Positions 48,317-56,820 of a stretch of DNA of 64,000 nucleotides are shown here, one piece after another. The stretch's first letter is position 1; each line of letters opens with the position of its first letter. The notes beneath the pieces were generated by a model. The model saw only the letters and a program-made list of their open reading frames with translations. It did not search any database and was not told the DNA's origin. Source of the stretch: Polynucleobacter wuianus (GTDB lineage: Bacteria > Pseudomonadota > Gammaproteobacteria > Burkholderiales > Burkholderiaceae); NCBI RefSeq assembly GCF_001659725.1, contig NZ_CP015922.1:372001-436000 (forward strand), read 5' to 3'. Both the position numbers and the translations under genes were made by a program.

Positions 48317-50052
48317 TACGCATTTCCATTGGGTTGAATCATTGTTTGAATTGAATTAATAGTTGATTCTTGTAACTTTACAGCTTCTGCATTTAGTTGA
48401 TCTGCCTCTTCAAGGGTAACGGGTATTAACTGTATTACATTACCCGGTTTCACTTGCGCTAATTTAGTGAGGTCGGCATGAATCACCTCAGCGAGACGAG
48501 GATATCCACCAGTAGTTTGGTGCTCCGCTAGCATCACAATTGGCTCATGTGATGGTGGAAACTGTACGGTTCCAAAAGCAATTGCTTGCGAGGGAATATT
48601 AGGTAAATCTTTTTTGAGCTTAAAGTCGCCCTCGAGACGCACGCCCATACGATTGCTTTGCTTGCTTACTTTCCAAATCGTAGACCAAAACAATTCTCGC
48701 TCTTTAACCGAGAGGAAGGAAAGGTGAGCTCCCGCTAAACAATGCACCGAAGTAATCGCACTCATGGGCACAAAGGGTGATCGGACATGCCATTTGGGGA
48801 AACACGGCAGCGCATCCTCTTTGAATAAGCTTTTTAAGAAAGAGGATCTGAGCGGCGCCTTGGGATCTTTTAACTGCAAGAAATCCCCTTTTTCTAGACG
48901 CTTAGGTCCGATGTCTGCGCTGATATGAGAGCCCGCTCTACCTAAAATATTTGGAAGATTGAATCCACCGCCAATCGCAAGTACCGCACGAAATCCTGGG
49001 TTTAATGAAGAGAACTTTAGAGTGGTACCCTTATTTAACCATATAGGGCGATTGCCTGGAATGCGTTCTCCCTCTACGATGCCATCGCATCCAGCCCCAA
49101 CCCATGCTAAGCAAGCCGTTTCATGAAAGAGTAGGCTGGGTCCACTTGAAGTCATTTCAATCGCAGCAGTATCTAATGGGTTGCCGACCAAAGCATTTGC
49201 AAGGTGAAGTGATGATAAGTCACAGGCTCCACCAGGGCCAACGGCCCAATGCGATAGGCCAGAGCGAGGATCATCCTGGATGCTACTGAATGTTCCGGGC
49301 TGTATGACCTCAATACTTGCTTTGTTTTTATCTAAGGTGCGAATAATTTCTTTAGGTTGATTTTTTTGTTCAAACTTCTGTAGTGCATCGAGTGAAATTT
49401 CTTCGATTTGCATTTGATCTCCAGCCATAAACAAGCCCGGCGGATTTTGTTCTATGTCAAATAGGATATTTGGCGATCTACCAATAATGTTCCAACCGCC
49501 TGGGGTGGTGCGGGGATAAATCGCAGTTTGTAGTTCAGCAATCGCTACGCTACCTTTAGGAACTGCAGGACGAGGTGAGGCAAGACGTGGTAACTGGAGT
49601 TTAGGATTGAGTCCACTGAAATACGCAAAACCTGGCATGAATCCCAAAATATCTACTGTGTATGTGCTGCTTTTGTGTAAATTTACAACTTGTTCGGGGG
49701 GTAGCTTACAGGCTTGAGCGATTGCCATTAAATCTAGCGCAACATCTGGGTGGTAGCAAACATGAATACGATGAATCTTAGTCGGATAAGTTTTACCTTT
49801 CTTTTGCTTCTCTAATTGTTTACCAATTTTTTCCAAATCTGTAAAAGCAGTTTGGCGAATTTGTTTGGGATCATTCAGTTCATATTTCAGCTGTACGACT
49901 AGTGAATCTAAGCCGGGAACAATTTCGGTGGCCCACGATGGCTTATTTGCAAACAGTAGCTTGCTAAGCTCATGAATATCTTTCAGGGCTTGATTGGATT
50001 TTGAAAAATCAATTAAAACACTGTGATCGCCGATTAGTGTGCAATGCATCAT
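48316..50052 (-). CDS. 5-oxoprolinase subunits B and C fused (PxpB-PxpC)
   Basis: The 578-residue protein joins two subunits that are separate in E. coli. Residues 1 to about 225 match PxpB (KipI type), with Gly-Phe-Met-Pro-Gly-Phe-Ala-Tyr and Pro-Arg-Thr-Thr-Pro-Gly-Gly-Trp-Asn-Ile-Ile-Gly. Residues about 245-560 match PxpC (KipA type), with Ser-Ile-Gln-Asp-Asp-Pro-Arg and Gly-Gly-Phe-Asn-Leu-Pro-Asn-Ile-Leu-Gly-Arg-Ala. With PxpA it forms a full ATP-dependent 5-oxoprolinase. Two ATGs stand in tandem at 50052 and 50049. Confidence 0.9.
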   Translation of the reverse strand: MMHCTLIGDHSVLIDFSKSNQALKDIHELSKLLFANKPSWATEIVPGLDSLVVQLKYELNDPKQIRQTAFTDLEKIGKQLEKQKKGKTYPTKIHRIHVCYHPDVALDLMAIAQACKLPPEQVVNLHKSSTYTVDILGFMPGFAYFSGLNPKLQLPRLASPRPAVPKGSVAIAELQTAIYPRTTPGGWNIIGRSPNILFDIEQNPPGLFMAGDQMQIEEISLDALQKFEQKNQPKEIIRTLDKNKASIEVIQPGTFSSIQDDPRSGLSHWAVGPGGACDLSSLHLANALVGNPLDTAAIEMTSSGPSLLFHETACLAWVGAGCDGIVEGERIPGNRPIWLNKGTTLKFSSLNPGFRAVLAIGGGFNLPNILGRAGSHISADIGPKRLEKGDFLQLKDPKAPLRSSFLKSLFKEDALPCFPKWHVRSPFVPMSAITSVHCLAGAHLSFLSVKERELFWSTIWKVSKQSNRMGVRLEGDFKLKKDLPNIPSQAIAFGTVQFPPSHEPIVMLAEHQTTGGYPRLAEVIHADLTKLAQVKPGNVIQLIPVTLEEADQLNAEAVKLQESTINSIQTMIQPNGNA

Positions 50053-50159
50053 GAAAAGGGGTTAGGGGTTTTCTCTAGTTTGCCCTGTGGGCAGAATATT
50101 TGGGTTATAAAGATGCTACTCATTCATTAATTTAAAGCCTAAAAATAAAAGGAGACAAA

Positions 50160-51422
50160 GTGAGTCAACAAACAGATACCAGTCTGACCGGTTTTTATAA
50201 GGTCATGAATCCCAAAGAGAAGAAAACCTTTTGGGGTTGCTTCTTAGGTTGGGCATTGGATGGCATGGACTTCATGATCTATCCTTTAGTGATCGGAACC
50301 ATTATTGCAGTATGGCAGGTTGATCGAGGTATGGCTGGACTTGCGGTAACTGGCACACTTTTGGCTTCTGCTTTCGGTGGCTGGTTTGCTGGCTACTTAG
50401 CTGATCGTATCGGTCGCGTTCGTACTTTGCAATTCACCATTCTGTGGTTTTCTACATTCAGTTTGATTTGTGCGTTCACGCAAGACTTTAATCAATTGAT
50501 GGTTGCTCGTGCACTCTTAGGTTTTGGTTTCGGTGGTGAGTGGGCAGCAGGTGCAGTGTTGATGGGTGAAACCATTCGTGCTGAATATCGTGGCCGTGCC
50601 GTGGGTAGCGTACAGTCAGCATGGGCTGTAGGTTGGGGCGCTGCGGTACTTTTGCAAGCCATTATGTTTAGCCTGTTACCACCAGATATGGCTTGGCGCG
50701 CAATGTTTGTAGTGGGTTTCTTCCCTGCTTTACTCTTGCTCTATATTCGCCGTCATGTGGAGGAGCCAGAGATTGCAAAAGTTGCTCGTGAAAAAGTAGT
50801 TGCTGCAGGTGATTCACCATCCATCCTAGAAATCTTCAAGCCTGGTATTTTGAAAACTACTATCTTGGCTTCATTGCTCACAATGGGTGCACAAGGTGGT
50901 TACTACGCAATTACTACTTGGGTACCAACTTTCTTGAAAGCAGAACGTAAGTTAACCGTAGTTGGTTCTACTGGTTACTTGGCATTTTTGATTGTCGGTA
51001 GTTTTGTTGGATATTTGTTTGGTGCATGGATGGCTGACCGTTTCGGACGTCGTAAGTTGTTTATGACTTTCTCACTTGGCGCAATCGTTCTGGTGCTGGC
51101 TTATACCCAACTAGAAATTACGAATGAGATGATGATGTGGCTTGGTTTCCCATTAGGATTCTTTGCTAGCGGTTACTTCTCTGGGATGGGTGCATTCCTG
51201 ACTGAGTTGTTCCCAACTCGCTTGCGTGGATCTGGCCAGGGCTTTTGCTATAACTTTGGTCGTGGTATTGGCGCATTGTTCCCGGCTTTAGTTGGTTACT
51301 TCTCCGCTCAATATGGTTTGGCCATGGCAATTGCGATCTTTGCTGTGATTGCTTATGGAGTCTTCTTCATTGCCGCAGTGATCCTCCCAGAAACTCGAGG
51401 ACGAGAATTGCAAGCAAACTGA
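50160..51422 (+). CDS. MFS transporter, aromatic-acid or related carboxylate type
   Basis: The 420-residue protein has 12 predicted helices, Leu-Asp-Gly-Met-Asp-Phe-Met-Ile-Tyr in helix 1 (the Asp-Gly-x-Asp pattern of the aromatic acid:proton symporters) and Asp-Arg-Ile-Gly-Arg-Val-Arg in loop 2-3. Start is GTG with GGAG 5 bases upstream. It is followed after 10 bases by a PDC-lactonase-like gene, so the two probably import and process one carboxylate. Confidence 0.82.
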   Translation: MSQQTDTSLTGFYKVMNPKEKKTFWGCFLGWALDGMDFMIYPLVIGTIIAVWQVDRGMAGLAVTGTLLASAFGGWFAGYLADRIGRVRTLQFTILWFSTFSLICAFTQDFNQLMVARALLGFGFGGEWAAGAVLMGETIRAEYRGRAVGSVQSAWAVGWGAAVLLQAIMFSLLPPDMAWRAMFVVGFFPALLLLYIRRHVEEPEIAKVAREKVVAAGDSPSILEIFKPGILKTTILASLLTMGAQGGYYAITTWVPTFLKAERKLTVVGSTGYLAFLIVGSFVGYLFGAWMADRFGRRKLFMTFSLGAIVLVLAYTQLEITNEMMMWLGFPLGFFASGYFSGMGAFLTELFPTRLRGSGQGFCYNFGRGIGALFPALVGYFSAQYGLAMAIAIFAVIAYGVFFIAAVILPETRGRELQAN

Positions 51423-51432
51423 TGGGGATTTC

Positions 51433-52299
51433 GTGTCAGCAGTAGATATTCCGTTTTGCCCGGGACCGCCTGAACATCAGAGCGGTCCTTTTCCTTTTAA
51501 AGTTCCTGTAGGTGCGGTGGATACGCATGCGCATGTGATTAGCGCTGCAAGCTTTGTTCCTGATCGCTCATATACCTCCCCAGAAGCAACTGAAGATCAA
51601 TACATTCGCATGCTGGATGAAGTCGGCATGACCTATGGTGTGTTGATCCAGGTAAGCGTTAATGGGCAAGATAATGAGCCAATGCTTAACGTGCTCGAGC
51701 GTCATCCTCAACGTCTGCGTGGGGTTGCTGTTCCATTGCTAAATCAGCCTGATGCGTACTATCAAAGAATGAAAGATGCGGGTGTTGTTGGTATTCGGAT
51801 GAACTTGATGTTTTCAGGGGGTGGTTTAGATATCTCTAAGTTGGAAGAGTGCGATGCCTTGGCAAAAGACTGGGACTGGCATATTCAATTTTTGTTAGAT
51901 GCAAATGATTTACCAACATTGATGCCCCGTATGCAAAAGTTGCAGTCCACATTAGTCATCGATCACATGGGATATCTGCGCACATCTGTTGGCTTGCAGT
52001 CGCCTGGTTTTCAAGCCTTGCGTGAGCTTGTGAAAGAGAGGGCGTGGGTAAAAGTATCTGGAGCTTATCGATTAACGGATGAGCCTCCACCTTATGAAGA
52101 TGTGGTTCCTTATGCCAAGGCGTTAATTGCAGCCGCTCCAGATCGATGTATTTGGGGTTCTGATTGGCCTCATGTCGCCAATTGGGGAATCATGCCTAGG
52201 GTTGCGCAGATGCTGGAAAGCTTGACTTTATATGCACCGGACGAGGCGGTACGCAATCAAATCCTTTGCGCCAATCCACAGCGCTTATATTTTTCATAA
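51433..52299 (+). CDS. Amidohydrolase of the 2-pyrone-4,6-dicarboxylate lactonase type
   Basis: The 288-residue protein belongs to the amidohydrolase-2 family. It has Val-Asp-Thr-His-Ala-His-Val near residue 30, Val-Ile-Asp-His-Met-Gly-Tyr near 178 and Trp-Gly-Ser-Asp-Trp-Pro-His near 244, as in LigI lactonases that open pyrone dicarboxylates in lignin-derived aromatic degradation. The precise substrate is not certain. It starts with GTG and is co-oriented with the MFS carrier before it. Confidence 0.82.
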   Translation: MSAVDIPFCPGPPEHQSGPFPFKVPVGAVDTHAHVISAASFVPDRSYTSPEATEDQYIRMLDEVGMTYGVLIQVSVNGQDNEPMLNVLERHPQRLRGVAVPLLNQPDAYYQRMKDAGVVGIRMNLMFSGGGLDISKLEECDALAKDWDWHIQFLLDANDLPTLMPRMQKLQSTLVIDHMGYLRTSVGLQSPGFQALRELVKERAWVKVSGAYRLTDEPPPYEDVVPYAKALIAAAPDRCIWGSDWPHVANWGIMPRVAQMLESLTLYAPDEAVRNQILCANPQRLYFS

Positions 52300-52354
52300 T
52301 ATGAAACAGCATTACACTGCGTAAAATGCGGTGCAACAACTAGCCGCTGGAATT

Positions 52355-52379
52355 ATTTCGCGAAATGAATATTCATTTC
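52355..52379. promoter_or_regulatory. Overlapping palindromes upstream of aceA
   Basis: ATTTCGCGAAAT (52355-52366) and the perfect 18-base palindrome GAAATGAATATTCATTTC (52362-52379) overlap by five bases in the 259-base gap before aceA. They look like regulator binding sites. The regulator is unknown. Confidence 0.45.
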
Positions 52380-52485
52380 ATATTGCAAAATATTAACCAT
52401 AAGTAAATGAATTTAATCAGTTAAATATTTTTACAAAAGATGGATATTTCGCTTGCTCAGCTTTTTTAACTCTCTAAACTCTTAT

Positions 52486-52513
52486 ATAAGACATAAGACT
52501 TAAAAAAGTCTTA
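52486..52513. promoter_or_regulatory. Direct and inverted repeats close to aceA
   Basis: ATAAGAC is repeated back to back (52486-52499), and TAAGACTT (52494-52501) is mirrored by AAGTCTTA (52506-52513). No T-run follows, so an operator is likelier than a terminator. The rest of the gap is A/T-rich with no open frame of note. Confidence 0.45.
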
Positions 52514-52558
52514 AAGGTCCTCAAATTTGAAGTACTTGTTTAACTTAGGGAGAAAAAC

Positions 52559-53857
52559 ATGGCAGATCGCAAAGCAGAAATCGCAGCACTACAAAAAGAC
52601 TGGGATACCAATCCACGCTGGAAAGGTATTACTCGTGGCTATACAGCTGAGGACGTAGTACGTCTTCGTGGCTCACTGAAGATTGAGCACACATTGGCTA
52701 AACATGGTGCAGAGCGTCTTTGGGAGTTGGTCAATAACGAAGCTTACGTTAACTGTTTGGGTGCTTTGACTGGTGGTCAAGCAATGCAACAAGTTAAAGC
52801 GGGTATCCAAGCAATTTACTTATCCGGCTGGCAAGTTGCTGCTGATGGTAACTCTTACGCTGCAATGTACCCAGACCAATCTTTGTATCCAGTGGATTCA
52901 GTGCCTAAGATGGTTGAGCGCATTAATAACTCATTCCAACGTGCTGATGAAATTCAAACTGCTAAAGGTATCAACAAAGGCGATCCTGGTTATATCGAGT
53001 ACTTTGCTCCAATCGTTGCAGATGCTGAAGCAGGTTTCGGTGGTGTATTGAATGCATTTGAATTGAGCAAAGCATTAATCAAGCAAGGCGCTGCTGGCGT
53101 TCACTTTGAAGACCAATTGTCTTCTGTGAAGAAGTGCGGTCACTTGGGTGGCAAAGTATTGTTGCCAACAACTGAGTCTGTACAGAAATTGATCTCTGCC
53201 CGTTTGGCTGCTGACGTAATGGGCGTTCCAACGATCATCTTGGCTCGTACTGACGCTGAAGCTGCTGACTTGTTAACTTCTGACTACGATGAGAACGACA
53301 AGCCATTCTTGACTGGCGAACGTACTCCAGAAGGCTTCTATAAAACACGTAAGGGCTTGGATCAAGCGATCTCACGTGGTTTGGCATACGCTGCTTACGC
53401 TGATATGGTTTGGTGTGAGACTGGTACTCCTGATCTTGAGTTTGCTCGTCAGTTTGCTGAAGCAATTCGTGCGAAGTTCCCAGGCAAGATGTTGGCCTAC
53501 AACTGCTCACCCTCTTTCAACTGGAAGAAAAACTTGGATGATGCAACGATTGCGAAATTCCAACGTGAGTTGGGTGCGATGGGTTACAAATATCAATTTA
53601 TTACTCTCGCTGGTATCCACTCCATGTGGTACAACATGTACGACTTGGCGCAAGACTACTCTAAGCGTGGCATGACTGCTTACGTTGAGAAAGTACAAGA
53701 GCCAGAATTTGCTGCACGTGATCGTGGTTACACCTTCGTTTCACATCAGCAAGAAGTTGGTACAGGCTACTTTGATGATGTAACAACCGTAATCCAAGGT
53801 GGTAAGTCTTCTGTTACTGCGTTGACCGGTTCTACTGAAGAAGAGCAGTTCCACTAA
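52559..53857 (+). CDS. aceA: Isocitrate lyase
   Basis: Isocitrate lyase splits isocitrate into glyoxylate and succinate, letting the cell grow on C2 units such as acetate or PHB-derived acetyl-CoA. The 432-residue protein has the catalytic Lys-Lys-Cys193-Gly-His motif. AGGGAG precedes the ATG. Malate synthase is not in the window. A long hairpin terminator follows. Confidence 0.97.
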   Translation: MADRKAEIAALQKDWDTNPRWKGITRGYTAEDVVRLRGSLKIEHTLAKHGAERLWELVNNEAYVNCLGALTGGQAMQQVKAGIQAIYLSGWQVAADGNSYAAMYPDQSLYPVDSVPKMVERINNSFQRADEIQTAKGINKGDPGYIEYFAPIVADAEAGFGGVLNAFELSKALIKQGAAGVHFEDQLSSVKKCGHLGGKVLLPTTESVQKLISARLAADVMGVPTIILARTDAEAADLLTSDYDENDKPFLTGERTPEGFYKTRKGLDQAISRGLAYAAYADMVWCETGTPDLEFARQFAEAIRAKFPGKMLAYNCSPSFNWKKNLDDATIAKFQRELGAMGYKYQFITLAGIHSMWYNMYDLAQDYSKRGMTAYVEKVQEPEFAARDRGYTFVSHQQEVGTGYFDDVTTVIQGGKSSVTALTGSTEEEQFH

Positions 53858-53902
53858 GAATCCCTAAGTAGTCTTGTAGTAGCAGTAATATCCATACTGC
53901 CG

Positions 53903-53945
53903 CGGCATCTAAATTACCCCACAAGGGTGACTTAGATGCCGTTTT
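53903..53945 (+). terminator. Intrinsic terminator after aceA
   Basis: CGGCATCTAA (53903-53912) pairs perfectly with TTAGATGCCG (53932-53941), with an inner ACCC/GGGT pairing, and ends in GTTTTC. It lies about 45 bases after the aceA stop. Confidence 0.82.
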
Positions 53946-53961
53946 CGTATACATTCTTCCC

Positions 53962-54402
53962 ATGACTAATTGCGTGCTCTGTAAAGAAGATCTCAGGCCT
54001 GAAGAGGGTGAACTTATTTGGCGCGGGGATTACTGTCGAGTCATTTTGATCAATGATCCTGATCTTCCTGGATTTTGCCGTGTTATCTGGAATCCACATG
54101 TCTCAGAGATGTCTGATCTAACTTATGGAGAGCGAGATCACATCCTGTCCCTCGTATTTGCCGTTGAAGAAGCCATTCGTCAGGTAATGGATCCGGATAA
54201 GATCAATTTAGCCGCACTCGGCAATATGGTTCCACATATTCATTGGCACGTGATCCCACGATTTAAGGACGATGCTTTCTTTCCGGGATCAGCATGGTCG
54301 GCGAGAGCCCAAGAGGCCTCCAAATCCGTTTTGGAGGCAAGAAGGACTCTTGCTAAAGAGCTCCCTGCAGCAATTCGGTCTGCTATTTCTCAAATGCATT
54401 AA
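53962..54402 (+). CDS. HIT family protein
   Basis: HIT proteins hydrolyse or transfer nucleoside monophosphates. The 146-residue protein has the signature His-Ile-His-Trp-His-Val-Ile-Pro near residue 92 and an N-terminal Cys-Val-Leu-Cys pair. It resembles the diadenosine tetraphosphate hydrolase-like branch. Its neighbours do not indicate a specific role. Confidence 0.88.
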   Translation: MTNCVLCKEDLRPEEGELIWRGDYCRVILINDPDLPGFCRVIWNPHVSEMSDLTYGERDHILSLVFAVEEAIRQVMDPDKINLAALGNMVPHIHWHVIPRFKDDAFFPGSAWSARAQEASKSVLEARRTLAKELPAAIRSAISQMH

Positions 54403-54468
54403 ATTAGTAGAAATACAGCAAAAAGCTGAAAAGCAGTACCCATAATAAAAAATAGATGGAGACAGGTA

Positions 54469-55140
54469 GTGATAGATAAGATCATTCCTAGCGTGGCGAG
54501 TGCCGTGCAGGACATTGGTGATGGCTCGACCATTTTAGTTTCTGGTTTCGGTGGTGCAGGCCTACCTATTTATTTATTAGATGCACTTGCCGAGCAGGGC
54601 GCAAAGAACCTCACCATCATTAGTAATAACGCGGGTAATTCGGGAATTGGCATTGCTAAATTGATTGGCAATGGCCAAGTCAAAAAAGTAGTATGTTCAT
54701 TCCCGCGTCAACCGGAGTCTGGCGCATTTGACGATCTTTATCGCGCTGGAAAAATTGAATTAGAGTTAGTGCCACAAGGCACTCTCGCAGAGCGCATTCG
54801 CGCTGGTGGCGCAGGTATAGGCGGCTTTTATACACCTACTGGTTATGGAACTGAGTTAGCCATCGGTAAAGACACTAGAGTGATTGATGGTGTGAATCAT
54901 ATTTTTGAAACTGCGATTAAAACGGACTATGCCTTGATTAAGGCGGACAAAGGTGATCGCTGGGGTAATCTCACATATCATCGCACTGGCCGAAACTTTG
55001 GCCCCATTATGGCTACTGCAGCACGTTGCACGATTGCCCAAGTAAACCAAGTTGTAGAGCTCGGAGCTTTGGATCCAGAAACCATTGTGACACCCGGCAT
55101 TTTCGTAAAACGCGTAGTGCTCGTTGGAGGTAAATCATGA
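54469..55140 (+). CDS. 3-oxoacid (3-oxoadipate type) CoA-transferase subunit A
   Basis: Subunit A of a family I CoA-transferase that moves CoA between succinyl-CoA and a 3-oxo acid. The 223-residue protein has Val-Ser-Gly-Phe-Gly-Gly-Ala-Gly-Leu-Pro and Gly-Gly-Phe-Tyr-Thr-Pro-Thr-Gly-Tyr-Gly-Thr. PcaI (3-oxoadipate) and ScoA (acetoacetate) are both possible. The start is GTG after GGAGACAG. It overlaps subunit B by 4 bases. Confidence 0.88.
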   Translation: MIDKIIPSVASAVQDIGDGSTILVSGFGGAGLPIYLLDALAEQGAKNLTIISNNAGNSGIGIAKLIGNGQVKKVVCSFPRQPESGAFDDLYRAGKIELELVPQGTLAERIRAGGAGIGGFYTPTGYGTELAIGKDTRVIDGVNHIFETAIKTDYALIKADKGDRWGNLTYHRTGRNFGPIMATAARCTIAQVNQVVELGALDPETIVTPGIFVKRVVLVGGKS

Positions 55141-55799
55141 TTGATCACTCTAAAGTACAAAAGCGTACTACTGCTGATATTGCCAAGCGCATTGTGCAAG
55201 ACATTCCTGATGGCGCTCATGTGAACTTGGGTATTGGTCAGCCTATGACGATCTGCAACTATCTACCTGCAGATAAAGAAATCTTGATGCATTCTGAAAA
55301 TGGTTTGCTGGGTATGGGGCCATTGGCTAAAGAGCATGAGATTGATGAAGAATTAGTCAACGCAGGAAAGCAGCCCGTAACTATGTTACCAGGCGCTTCG
55401 CTTTGCCACCATGCCGATTCTTTCGTGATGATTCGTGGCGGGCATATTGATATTTGTGTCTTAGGCGCTTTCCAGGTTTCGGTTAAAGGCGATATTGCTA
55501 ATTGGCGCACAGGCGATCCTAAAGCTATTCCTGCGGTTGGTGGTGCCATGGATCTTGCTTTGGGTGCGAAGAAGCTCTTTGTGATGATGGAACATCTTAC
55601 GAAGTCCGGAGAATCGAAGTTGGTGATGGAATGCACTTATCCACTCACTGCACTGGCAGCAGTCGATTGCATTTATACAGATTTAGCAACGATTGCTGTT
55701 ATGCCCGAGGGTTTAGTAGCGATTGATTGGGTAGATGGCCTGAGTTTTGAAGAGTTGCAAGAACTTAGTGGCGTGCCAATGCGCAAATTAGGTAAATAA
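55137..55799 (+). CDS. 3-oxoacid (3-oxoadipate type) CoA-transferase subunit B
   Basis: The 220-residue partner carries the catalytic glutamate, Glu54 in His-Ser-Glu-Asn-Gly-Leu-Leu-Gly-Met-Gly. Other family motifs are Gly-Ile-Gly-Gln-Pro-Met and Gly-Gly-Ala-Met-Asp-Leu. Its ATG overlaps subunit A. It is followed 2 bases later by a Bug receptor gene, then a thiolase-like gene. Confidence 0.88.
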   Translation: MIDHSKVQKRTTADIAKRIVQDIPDGAHVNLGIGQPMTICNYLPADKEILMHSENGLLGMGPLAKEHEIDEELVNAGKQPVTMLPGASLCHHADSFVMIRGGHIDICVLGAFQVSVKGDIANWRTGDPKAIPAVGGAMDLALGAKKLFVMMEHLTKSGESKLVMECTYPLTALAAVDCIYTDLATIAVMPEGLVAIDWVDGLSFEELQELSGVPMRKLGK

Positions 55800-55801
55800 A
55801 A

Positions 55802-56773
55802 TTGCGCATCAAAATTTTCCTGTTATTTCTATCGTGTTCATTCAGCATTGGCTCAAGCTTTGCTGATACTAAGACCGCTTACCCCAATAAACCGATTCAT
55901 TTAATCGTGGGCTTTTCCCCAGGTGGCTCGGCTGATACGGTAGGTCGTGCTTTAGCAGAAGGCTTGTCTACTCGACTAGGTCAACCAGTGATTGTTGAGA
56001 ATAAAGCAGGTGCTAATGGCAATATTGCTGCCGAGTTAGTAGCACGCTCCGCTCCAGACGGATACACCTTGTATTTCCCATCGATTGGCCATGCAGTAAA
56101 TGCATCGCTATATAAAAATCTGCCATACGATCCGATTAAAGATTTCACAGCTGTTGGTGGTGTGTTTTCAGCACCCAACATCTTAGTAGTGCCTGTCAAT
56201 TCGTCCTATAAATCTGTTCCTGAATTGATTGCTGCAGCAAAGGCTAACCCTGGCAAGCTCACTTTTGCTTCTAGTGGCAGCGGCACATCGGTGCATCTGT
56301 CCGCGGTGCTATTTGAGAAGATGGCTAAGATTGACATGATTCATATTCCATACAAAGGGACTGGTAGCGCAATGCCGGATGTGATTTCTGGTCAAGTCGA
56401 TATGAGTTTCCCAAACTTACCGAGTGGGTGGCCTCAAGTGAAAGCGGGTAACTTACGGGCTTTAGGTGTTACTACAGCAAAACGTTCAGCTGCTGCCCCA
56501 AGCGTTCCAACCATTGCAGAATCTGGTTTGCCTGGTTATGACATGGCAACTTGGTACGGTGTTGTAGCGCCTGCAAACTTACCTATAGATATTCGTAACC
56601 GCTTAAATAAAGAATTGCAAAGCATTTTGGCCGATCCTAAATTTAAAGATAAGTTGATTGCGCAAGGCGCTGATCCGATGCCAGGAACACCCGAACAATT
56701 TTCGGCGTTAATTAAGAGCGAAACAGAAAAGTGGCGCAAGTTGATTGCGCAGTCAAATATTACCGTTGATTAA
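55802..56773 (+). CDS. Bug/TctC-type periplasmic solute receptor
   Basis: Bug proteins bind small carboxylates or aromatic acids in the periplasm, often for tripartite tricarboxylate transporters. The 323-residue protein has a signal peptide (cleavage near Ser-Phe-Ala-Asp, residue 21), then Tyr-Pro-Asn-Lys-Pro-Ile and Ile-Val-Gly-Phe-Ser-Pro-Gly-Gly-Ser-Ala-Asp-Thr, the Bug signature. The start is TTG at 55802. No membrane TctA/TctB genes are nearby, so it is an orphan receptor. Confidence 0.9.
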   Translation: MRIKIFLLFLSCSFSIGSSFADTKTAYPNKPIHLIVGFSPGGSADTVGRALAEGLSTRLGQPVIVENKAGANGNIAAELVARSAPDGYTLYFPSIGHAVNASLYKNLPYDPIKDFTAVGGVFSAPNILVVPVNSSYKSVPELIAAAKANPGKLTFASSGSGTSVHLSAVLFEKMAKIDMIHIPYKGTGSAMPDVISGQVDMSFPNLPSGWPQVKAGNLRALGVTTAKRSAAAPSVPTIAESGLPGYDMATWYGVVAPANLPIDIRNRLNKELQSILADPKFKDKLIAQGADPMPGTPEQFSALIKSETEKWRKLIAQSNITVD

Positions 56774-56820
56774 ATATTCGTTTAAGAATTTAGTATTCCA
56801 AAAATTTCAAAGGAAGATTC

